Shown in pieces: positions 1-4,742 of a stretch of 7,748 bases of DNA. The first letter of the stretch is position 1; each line of letters starts with the position of its first letter. Both the position numbers and the translations under genes were made by a program. Origin of the DNA: an uncultured Lachnospiraceae bacterium (GTDB taxonomy: Bacteria > Bacillota > Clostridia > Lachnospirales > Lachnospiraceae); assembly GCA_934418055.1 (NCBI GenBank), contig CAKRWX010000103.1, positions 1 to 7,748 of the forward strand, in the 5' to 3' direction. The notes below the pieces were generated by a model. That model was given only the letters and a program-made list of their open reading frames with translations. It ran no database searches and had not been told where the DNA came from.

Positions 1-280
1 GTGTCACGGTAATGGTGATATCCACACCCTCTTTTCTGAATTTTTCTGCACATTTTGCGGCTTCTGCCACTCTTCCAATGGTGGAATCCGCAATTACAAC
101 CTTGACAAACTCCCCATTAGAATATCGGATATTCTTTTTCAAAAGCTCAGCTGCGGATCTGGCCATATTCATCGTCTGTTCTTCCAGGCTTCCACGTACA
201 TTCATATAGCCTCTCCGTCCATCAATGGTCGGCCGGATCCCAATTACCGGATAATTACCAATTAATCTGCTTTCTGCCAT
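1..280 (-). CDS. fucI: L-fucose isomerase, N-terminal part (runs off left edge)
   Basis: Only the first 93 codons are in the window. The product family converts L-fucose to L-fuculose (and D-arabinose to D-ribulose), the first cytoplasmic step of fucose breakdown, using Mn2+. I read the frame from an ATG at 278-280 on the minus strand. It contains [12 protein letters not shown] near residues 14-25, then [12 protein letters not shown] near 29-40, and [10 protein letters not shown] followed by VDITITVT at the window edge. These match the start of E. coli FucI ([38 protein letters not shown]) almost block for block. The family is about 590 residues long, so about 16% is visible; the metal-binding catalytic residues lie further on and cannot be checked. 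An AGGAGGGG ribosome binding site lies 6 bases upstream of the ATG. The gene is divergent from an AraC-type regulator, which is the usual arrangement for a sugar gene and its activator. Recognition is by memory of the family, not by a search. Confidence 0.93.
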   Translation of the reverse strand, partial: MAESRLIGNYPVIGIRPTIDGRRGYMNVRGSLEEQTMNMARSAAELLKKNIRYSNGEFVKVVIADSTIGRVAEAAKCAEKFRKEGVDITITVT

Positions 281-286
281 TTTATA

Positions 287-294
287 CCCCTCCT
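287..294 (-). promoter_or_regulatory. Ribosome binding site of fucI
   Basis: Read on the minus strand this is AGGAGGGG, a near-perfect Shine-Dalgarno sequence, with 6 bases (281-286) between it and the ATG at 280. It fixes the start of fucI. Confidence 0.85.
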
Positions 295-300
295 GTTTTT

Positions 301-315
301 TATAATGTTATTATA
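301..315. repeat. Perfect inverted repeat in the fucI/regulator intergenic region
   Basis: TATAAT, a 3-base spacer GTT, then ATTATA: a perfect 6-3-6 inverted repeat. Its right arm is the candidate fucI -10 box on the minus strand. It may only reflect -10-like AT-rich sequence on both strands, or it could be part of an operator. The region 281-396 also holds the direct repeat TTCTC at 321-325 and 333-337. Confidence 0.4.
310..315 (-). promoter_or_regulatory. Candidate -10 box of the fucI promoter
   Basis: The minus strand reads TATAAT, a consensus -10 hexamer. It would place the transcription start near 303 and give a leader of about 20 bases holding the AGGAGGGG site. At 16-18 bases upstream there is no recognisable -35 box (AGAGAA at the 17-base spacing), which fits an activator-dependent promoter. 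That last step is inference. Confidence 0.45.
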
Positions 316-320
316 ATCTC

Positions 321-349
321 TTCTCAATTCGGTTCTCTTGTGCTATTAT
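321..349 (+). promoter_or_regulatory. Predicted promoter of the AraC-type regulator
   Basis: A -35-like TTCTCA (321-326, 4 of 6 consensus bases), a 17-base spacer and a -10 TATTAT (344-349) preceded by TGC form an extended -10 promoter. Transcription would start near 356, about 40 bases before the ATG at 397. This argues against the in-frame ATG at 358, which would sit almost at the 5' end of the message. The promoter lies back to back with that of fucI, so one bound regulator could affect both. Confidence 0.5.
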
Positions 350-381
350 CATATTAAATGGTAAATTATTCACTTTTGTAC

Positions 382-388
382 AGGAAGG
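382..388 (+). promoter_or_regulatory. Ribosome binding site of the AraC-type regulator
   Basis: AGGAAGG with 8 bases (389-396) before the ATG at 397. The earlier in-frame ATG at 358 has no such site, so this decides the start. Confidence 0.7.
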
Positions 389-396
389 CAAAAAAT

Positions 397-1251
397 ATGA
401 GATATCTTGATTATCAAGAACGCCGTAAGCATGGAACATCTGATTTTCCTTTTGCTTTGTATCAGGTTAATCCCCTGTCTCCGCGCTATATCATGCCGCT
501 TCACTGGCATAAAGAAACAGAATTCATACGAATTCTTTCTGGAGAATTTTCCCTTAATCTGAATGGAACCGACTATTTATTAACAGAAGGACAGTGTATG
601 TTCATCTCATCCGGAGTTCTCCACGGCGGTATTCCTGATTCCTGCACCTACGAGTGTCTTGTATTTGATCTTAAAGCTGTCATACAGGATATCTCTATCC
701 GCCAATTAGAAATCCACAAATTCTTAGACTCTTCCTTTCGGATTTGTCCCATTTATGATTCAAAAAATCCAGAAATTTTATTCTGTTTCCATACAATTTT
801 TGATGCATTTATAGAAAAAGAAGCCGGATATTCTATGCGGATGATTGGCAGCCTTTTTACTCTTTTAGGAGAAATCCTTCATTATCATTATTATCAGGAG
901 GAACTATCCACAAGTTCAAATATGAAAAAAATCCAACAATACAAAACCATTTTGTCTATGATTGAGCAGCACTACTCAGAGCCTCTTTCTCTTCAGGCTT
1001 TGGCCAATACTGTTCACATGAATTCCCATTACTTTTGTCGTTTTTTCAAATAGCTGACTGGTCAGACACCTGTTGAATATTTAAATTCCTACCGGGTGGA
1101 AGCTGCATGTGAACAGCTCTGTGTCTCTCAAAAAAGTATCCTGGAAATTGCACTTGACTGTGGATTTAACGATGTCAGTTACTTCATCAAAGTATTTAAA
1201 AAATATAAGAATCTGACCCCTTCGGAATACCGTCGAAAAGCGATTCCTTAA
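397..1251 (+). pseudogene. AraC-family transcriptional regulator with an in-frame amber codon
   Basis: This is a cupin-sensor AraC-family regulator. The N-terminal half has the sugar-binding cupin pattern: PLHWHKETEF, then GEFSLNLNGTDYLLTEGQ, then ISSGVLHGG. The C-terminal half is the double helix-turn-helix domain: the first unit is LSLQALANTVHMNSHYFCRF. The frame then meets TAG at 1051-1053 and continues unshifted with LTGQTPVEYLNSYRVEAA, ILEIALDCGFNDVSYF and LTPSEYRR, stopping at TAA 1249-1251. Ignoring the amber codon (codon 219 of 284) gives a normal-length, intact family member, so a single point change explains the break. A product ending at TAG would be 218 residues, keep the sensor and lack the linker helix and second DNA-binding unit, so it should not bind DNA normally. 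Start chosen at 397 for its ribosome binding site; an ATG at 358 is in frame. Divergence from fucI suggests a role as fucose-responsive regulator (inference). Pseudogene, sequencing error or stop-codon read-through all remain possible. Confidence 0.85.
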
Positions 1252-1309
1252 AAATAAAAAGAGAAGTATTTCCCAAGCTGCCGCTTCTACAGCTTTTCGG
1301 AAATACTTC
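1250..1309 (-). terminator. Rho-independent terminator of the pepT-side transcript
   Basis: GAAGTATTTCC (1263-1273) pairs perfectly with GGAAATACTTC (1299-1309), an 11-base-pair stem. Inside it AAGCTG (1275-1280) pairs with CAGCTT (1290-1295) around a 9-base loop, with a small asymmetric bulge between the two stems. On the minus strand the stem is followed by TCTTTTTATTTTTT (1262-1249 region), so it terminates leftward transcription from pepT. The U-tract overlaps the stop codon of the converging regulator. On the plus strand the stem is followed by CACTTCTTTAC, a weak tract, so termination of the regulator message here is less certain. Confidence 0.85.
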
Positions 1310-1336
1310 CACTTCTTTACAGCAGGATATCTTTTT

Positions 1337-1381
1337 TTATAACTGTTCGTTACCTTTTTCGCAACTGTCCAGTACCTTCAT
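1337..1381 (-). CDS. Possible 14-codon small ORF between pepT and its terminator
   Basis: On the minus strand an AAAGGA ribosome binding site (1387-1392) stands 5 bases before an ATG at 1381. The frame reads MKVLDSCEKGNEQL and ends at TAA 1337-1339. It starts 19 bases after the pepT stop and ends 28 bases before the terminator stem, so it would be made from the pepT message. It is too short to judge by codon use and I recognise no family. It could equally be a chance ORF inside a longer transcribed leader or repeat element that includes the terminator. Confidence 0.25.
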   Translation of the reverse strand: MKVLDSCEKGNEQL

Positions 1382-1400
1382 AGTTATCCTTTTTCTATAC

Positions 1401-2630
1401 TTACCGTTCTTCAAATTTCTCCGTGATCTTCAGCAGCAGCTCCACGACCTTCTCCATAGACTGCACGCACACATACTCAAATCTGCCATGATAGTTATGA
1501 CCACCGGTACACAGGTTTGGACATGGAAGACCCATATAGGAAAGCCGTGCGCCGTCGGTTCCGCCACGGACCGGAGATACCACCGGGGTGATACCCATAT
1601 CGGTCATGGCTTCTTTCGCCAGATCGATCAGATACATATGTGGCTCGATCTTCTCTTTCATGTTGTAATAGCTGTCTTTTAAGATCAGTTCAATGGTTCC
1701 CTGACCATATTTCTGGTTCAGGTAATCGGCAACTCTTGTGATATATGCCTTTTTCTCTTCAAATTTCTGCTTGTCATGATCACGGATGATGTAATCCATG
1801 ACAGTCTCTTCCACATCACCAGCAATACCGTCCAGATGGAAAAAGCCCTCATAACCTTCCGTACACATTGGATTCTCGAATACCGGAAGCATGTTCTGGA
1901 ATTCCATGGCCATCAGGATCGCATTTTTCATTTTATTTTTTGCGGAACCTGGATGAATGCTGAAACCGTGGACTTTTACCTTCGCAGATGCTGCGTTAAA
2001 ATTCTCGTATTCCAATTCTCCCAAAGCACCGCCATCAATGGTATAAGCCACATCAGCGCCAAAGCCGGCCACATCAAAGAGATCTGCGCCACAGCCAACT
2101 TCCTCGTCCGGGGTAAATCCGATGCGGATCTTGCCGTGTGGGATCTCCGGGTGGGATAACAGATAATCTGCCAGAGCCATGATCTCTGCCACGCCAGCCT
2201 TATCATCGGCGCCTAACAGAGTAGTTCCGTCGGTGGTGATCAGATCCTGTCCTTTATAATTTAACAGCTCTGGATAATCCTCTACCTTCATGGTAAGACC
2301 GGTCTCTTTGTTCATGAGAATGTCTTTTCCATCGTAGTTGTTGATGAACTGCGGATTCACATTCTTGCCCGAGCAGGCTGGTGAAGTATCCATATGGGCG
2401 ATCAGACCTAACACTGGGATTTCTTTCTCAGAGGTTGCAGGAACTGTGGCATACACATAAGCGTGATCATCCATTTTTACATCCTGCGCACCCATCTCCT
2501 TTAACTCTTCTACCAGGATTTTTGCCAGGTCAAACTGCTTTGCAGTGCTTGGGATCACATCCTTTTCTGCCGCAGACTGGGTGTCCACTGCGATATAGCG
2601 TAAAAAGCGTTTTACTACTGATGTTTCCAT
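1401..2630 (-). CDS. pepT: Peptidase T (tripeptide aminopeptidase)
   Basis: Cytoplasmic M20B metallopeptidase that removes the N-terminal residue from tripeptides using two zinc ions. Numbering from the upstream ATG (411 residues), the zinc ligands and catalytic residues are all visible: H81 and D83 in HMDTSP, D144 in LGADDKAG, E178-E179 in TPDEEVG, D201 in TIDGG and H383 in GGHNYHG. Other family blocks are [17 protein letters not shown]-like [16 protein letters not shown] (lid domain), DSYYNM and RGGTDGA. The length is that of E. coli PepT (about 408). Two ATGs compete: at 2636 the GAAGGAG site (2640-2646) is only 3 bases away, whereas at 2630 the spacing is 9 bases, so I chose 2630; the difference is two residues. 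It is the last full gene of the leftward array and is followed by a strong terminator. It may belong to the upstream operon or have its own promoter; no clear -35/-10 pair was found in the gap. Confidence 0.96.
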   Translation of the reverse strand: METSVVKRFLRYIAVDTQSAAEKDVIPSTAKQFDLAKILVEELKEMGAQDVKMDDHAYVYATVPATSEKEIPVLGLIAHMDTSPACSGKNVNPQFINNYDGKDILMNKETGLTMKVEDYPELLNYKGQDLITTDGTTLLGADDKAGVAEIMALADYLLSHPEIPHGKIRIGFTPDEEVGCGADLFDVAGFGADVAYTIDGGALGELEYENFNAASAKVKVHGFSIHPGSAKNKMKNAILMAMEFQNMLPVFENPMCTEGYEGFFHLDGIAGDVEETVMDYIIRDHDKQKFEEKKAYITRVADYLNQKYGQGTIELILKDSYYNMKEKIEPHMYLIDLAKEAMTDMGITPVVSPVRGGTDGARLSYMGLPCPNLCTGGHNYHGRFEYVCVQSMEKVVELLLKITEKFEER

Positions 2631-2639
2631 AACCATACT

Positions 2640-2646
2640 CTCCTTC
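2640..2646 (-). promoter_or_regulatory. Ribosome binding site of pepT
   Basis: The minus strand reads GAAGGAG. It lies 9 bases from the ATG at 2630 and only 3 bases from the ATG at 2636, which favours the shorter form. Confidence 0.65.
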
Positions 2647-2668
2647 TATCATATAATAATATTGAGGT

Positions 2669-2680
2669 CAAAAGCTTTTG
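2669..2680. repeat. 12-base perfect palindrome upstream of pepT
   Basis: CAAAAGCTTTTG is a perfect palindrome about 40 bases upstream of the pepT start. On the minus strand it is flanked by GAGG and CCTC, and then by AATATTATTAT, so the RNA could fold into an imperfect hairpin with a weak U-rich tail. It may be an operator, a weak terminator after the dihydrouridine synthase gene, or chance. Confidence 0.35.
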
Positions 2681-2700
2681 CCCCCTCTGATACCTTCCAG

Positions 2701-2715
2701 ATCAGCTTTGCTGAT
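2701..2715. repeat. Small perfect hairpin between the Dus gene and pepT
   Basis: ATCAGC, loop TTT, GCTGAT: a perfect 6-base-pair inverted repeat with a 3-base loop. On the minus (transcribed) strand no U-tract follows, so it is not a standard terminator for the Dus gene; an RNA stability or processing role is possible but unsupported. Confidence 0.35.
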
Positions 2716-2732
2716 GGGATTTTTCCTTCTTT

Positions 2733-3704
2733 TCATCTTGGCGGCAAGAACCCGTGATCCGGCTGGAACTGACATTCCCTTACCATGGCAGCCACCGCCG
2801 CCTCATAATCCGCCAGGGACTGAGCCTTTTTGATCTTCTTCTCCTGCTTTTTGCAGTCTGCAAACATGGAAGCCATGTAGCACCAGATCTCTTTCATCTT
2901 AAATAATACCACACGCTGTCCAGACATGGCTAAAAAGAAATCCTGATAGCCTTTGTACAGACAGTCATGGAAGGTCATAAACTGATCCAGAGTCACAGGA
3001 TCACCGGTTTTTAACGCACCGATCAGCCCTGGATTGGCACAAACGCCTCGTCCGATCATCACCCGCTCTAACTGCGGGAACTTCTCCTCCAACGCCCGCT
3101 CCTGGGAAACGGTGAAAATGTCGCCGTTGTAGCAGACAGGGCTTTTGCTCATGGCAATGCCTTCCGTAAATGCTTCCATCCGCACAGATCCCTTATAATA
3201 GTCTTCCCGGACTCTTGGATGGATGATCAGTTCTTCCAGTGGATACCGGTTATAAATCCCTAAGAGCTCCTCAAATTCCGCCGGATCTGCTTTTCCCACT
3301 CTGGTCTTGATCGAGATCTTCAGATCCGTTTTTGCAAAGATCTCATACAAAAACTCGTCCAGCTCCATGGGATATGCTAAGAATCCAGACCCCCGGCGTT
3401 TTGCCACCACGGTTCCAGACGGACATCCCAGGTTAAAGTTCACTTCTTTGTAGCCCAATGCCTGGATTGCCTTGGCCGTTCTTAAAAATCCGTCTGCCTG
3501 ATTGGTCAGGATCTGGGGCACTACATAGAGTCCCTCATTGAATTCCGGACCAATGTCATTGTAATCCTTCGGGCTTAATTTTCCATTATCCGTTGGTGTG
3601 ATAAAGGGTGTGAAATATTTATCAAAGTCTGGAAAACACCGGTGATAGGCATTGCGGAAAATCCGCCCGGTGATTCCTTCCATGGGCGCTAAATAATAGT
3701 TCAT
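2733..3704 (-). CDS. tRNA-dihydrouridine synthase family protein
   Basis: Flavin-dependent enzyme family that reduces specific uridines in tRNA to dihydrouridine with NADPH. At 323 residues it has the expected length for a bacterial Dus. Family marks in order: LAPMEGITGRIFR at residues 5-17 (FMN-binding first strand), VVPQI near 61-65, NFNLGCPSG at 89-97 with the conserved cysteine C94, GSGFL near 105-109, IKTRVG at 132-137, IHPR at 161-164, NGDI at 193-196 and MIGRGVCANPGLI at 216-228 (phosphate-binding end of the TIM barrel). The remaining 95 or so residues form the helical tRNA-binding domain, rich in lysine. The AAGGAG ribosome binding site at 3710-3715 covers the stop codon of the upstream YbaK-type gene and lies 5 bases from the ATG, pointing to coupled translation. 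Which uridine it modifies and which Dus subgroup it belongs to cannot be told from sight. Its neighbour also acts on tRNA. Confidence 0.92.
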   Translation of the reverse strand: MNYYLAPMEGITGRIFRNAYHRCFPDFDKYFTPFITPTDNGKLSPKDYNDIGPEFNEGLYVVPQILTNQADGFLRTAKAIQALGYKEVNFNLGCPSGTVVAKRRGSGFLAYPMELDEFLYEIFAKTDLKISIKTRVGKADPAEFEELLGIYNRYPLEELIIHPRVREDYYKGSVRMEAFTEGIAMSKSPVCYNGDIFTVSQERALEEKFPQLERVMIGRGVCANPGLIGALKTGDPVTLDQFMTFHDCLYKGYQDFFLAMSGQRVVLFKMKEIWCYMASMFADCKKQEKKIKKAQSLADYEAAVAAMVRECQFQPDHGFLPPR

Positions 3705-3709
3705 TCCTG

Positions 3710-3715
3710 CTCCTT
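3710..3715 (-). promoter_or_regulatory. Ribosome binding site of the Dus gene, overlapping the upstream stop codon
   Basis: The minus strand reads AAGGAG, 5 bases before the ATG at 3704. Its first two A bases are part of the TAA stop (3714-3716) of the YbaK-type gene, which suggests translational coupling of the two. Confidence 0.7.
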
Positions 3716-4205
3716 AAGCTTCCCCGTGATCCACGGTCAGATCTGCCATCTGGTAACGGATCACCTTCGCTAAATCCCTGGGGCTTAATTCCACCTGATA
3801 GCCGATCTTTCCGGCGCTGATGCAGAATGTCTCACAATTTTCTGCCGTGGAATCAATGGTAGTCTTGAAAAATTTCTTCATGCCGACAGGGGAACAGCCG
3901 CCATGGATATATCCGGTCAGCGGCAGAAGATCCTTGGATTTTAACATCTCGATGGACTTCTCTCCTACCGCCTTTGCCGCCTTCTTCAGATCCAGTTCCC
4001 TGGCTACCGGAATCACAAACACGTAATTCTGCTTCGTCTTCCCCACCGTTACCAGGGTTTTAAATACATGAGCCGGGTCCTGTCCCAGCACTTCCGCCAC
4101 TTCCACACCGCTGACGGCATCGGTATCCACATAGCAATGGCCTTGATACGGAACTTTCTTCTGTTCCAGCACACGCATCACATTTGTCTTCTCTTCTGCT
4201 TTCAT
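3714..4205 (-). CDS. ybaK: Cys-tRNA(Pro)/Cys-tRNA(Cys) deacylase, YbaK/EbsC type
   Basis: Free-standing editing-domain protein that hydrolyses cysteine wrongly attached to tRNA(Pro), so guarding proline codons in the cytoplasm. The 163-residue length is typical of YbaK. Key features: HVFKTLV at residues 46-52 with the conserved lysine K49 that family work places in the active site; YVFVIPVAREL at 61-71; GYIHGGCSPVGMKK at 98-111, the family's GxxxGGCSPxG signature; and IGYQVELSPRDL near 134-145 followed by a short C-terminal tail. The start at 4205 has AGGAAAGG upstream with about 6 bases of spacing. The gene follows the deaminase gene after 45 bases and precedes the Dus gene with 9 bases between, both on the same strand. 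The two adjacent tRNA-acting proteins may be a functional pair in translation quality control, but the operon is mixed, so that is weak inference. Confidence in the family is high; exact substrate choice is not visible. Confidence 0.94.
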   Translation of the reverse strand: MKAEEKTNVMRVLEQKKVPYQGHCYVDTDAVSGVEVAEVLGQDPAHVFKTLVTVGKTKQNYVFVIPVARELDLKKAAKAVGEKSIEMLKSKDLLPLTGYIHGGCSPVGMKKFFKTTIDSTAENCETFCISAGKIGYQVELSPRDLAKVIRYQMADLTVDHGEA

Positions 4206-4250
4206 GTTCTGCCTTTCCTGTCATCTGTTTTTATCCACTGGACCGCCTGC

Positions 4251-4742
4251 CTAATAGCCAAGTGCACCATCCAGGGACTCATCATTTTCAATCCAGTCCT
4301 TTACCTCGATCTTCCGGTAATGATCCTCATCATCCCGTACATAGACGGTCTCAATTCCGGCATTGATGATCATCCGCTTGCACATGGAGCAGCTGTTGGA
4401 ATTGCGGATGTATTCGCCGGTGGAAACCTCCCGTCCGGATAAATAGATGGAGGAACCGATCATTCTCCCACGCTCGGCGCTGATGATGGCGTTCGCCTCT
4501 GCATGAACGCTGCGGCATAACTCATAGCGCTCACCTCTCGGAATATTCATCTTCTGGCGGATACAGACACCAAGATCGGAACAATTTTTCCGTCCTCTCG
4601 GTGCGCCCACATACCCAGTAGCAATCACCTCATCATCCTTTACGATCACCGCACCATAAAGGCGTCTCAGACAGGTTCCACGCTTCGAAACCACATCTGC
4701 CAGATCCAGATAATAATTGACCTTATCTCGTCTCTCCATCAT
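4251..4742 (-). CDS. Deoxycytidylate (dCMP) deaminase family protein
   Basis: Zinc-dependent deaminase, most likely turning dCMP into dUMP for thymidylate synthesis. The 163-residue protein carries the catalytic HAE motif (H80-A81-E82 in SVHAEANAI) and the second zinc motif C118-x-x-C121 in NSCSMCKRMIINAGI. The residue before C118 is serine instead of the usual proline of PCxxC. GYVGAPRG at 43-50 and the N-terminal CLRRLYGAVIV are typical of the dCMP deaminase branch rather than cytidine or tRNA-adenosine deaminases. Extra cysteines C24, C54, C60 and C76 could hold a second, structural zinc like that of the phage T4 enzyme (inference). The ATG at 4742-4740 overlaps the topB stop in an ATGA arrangement, and a GGAGGAG site 7 bases upstream sits inside topB, so translation is coupled. 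A second ATG follows at once (4739). ComEB-like naming is possible, but no competence genes are nearby. Confidence 0.9.
   Translation of the reverse strand: MMERRDKVNYYLDLADVVSKRGTCLRRLYGAVIVKDDEVIATGYVGAPRGRKNCSDLGVCIRQKMNIPRGERYELCRSVHAEANAIISAERGRMIGSSIYLSGREVSTGEYIRNSNSCSMCKRMIINAGIETVYVRDDEDHYRKIEVKDWIENDESLDGALGY

Noticed and set aside
12..209. Plus-strand reading frame opposite fucI
   Set aside because: It is antisense to the recognisable fucI frame, has no ribosome binding site and no family features.
299..327. TTGAGA / TATAAA pair (17-base spacing) on the minus strand as the fucI promoter
   Set aside because: The hexamers match consensus well, but transcription would start near 292, inside the ribosome binding site at 287-294, so the message could not be translated efficiently.
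358..396. Earlier ATG at 358 as the regulator start
   Set aside because: No ribosome binding site and it would sit at the predicted transcription start; AGGAAGG with 8-base spacing serves the ATG at 397.
1051..1053. Pyrrolysine or other programmed recoding at the TAG
   Set aside because: No recoding structure, tRNA or pyl gene is visible in the window, and transcription factors are not known pyrrolysine proteins. A nonsense change or base error is simpler; kept only as an open alternative in the findings.
1776..2159. Plus-strand frames opposite pepT and a second minus-strand frame at 1976-2206
   Set aside because: They are shadows of the strongly supported pepT frame.
2701..2725. Plus-strand terminator (hairpin then GGGATTTTT)
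   Set aside because: The stem is only 6 base pairs, the T-run is not adjacent, and no plus-strand gene leads into it.
4068..4442. Plus-strand frame of 124 codons opposite the YbaK-type and deaminase genes
   Set aside because: It spans two recognised genes on the other strand and has no family features.
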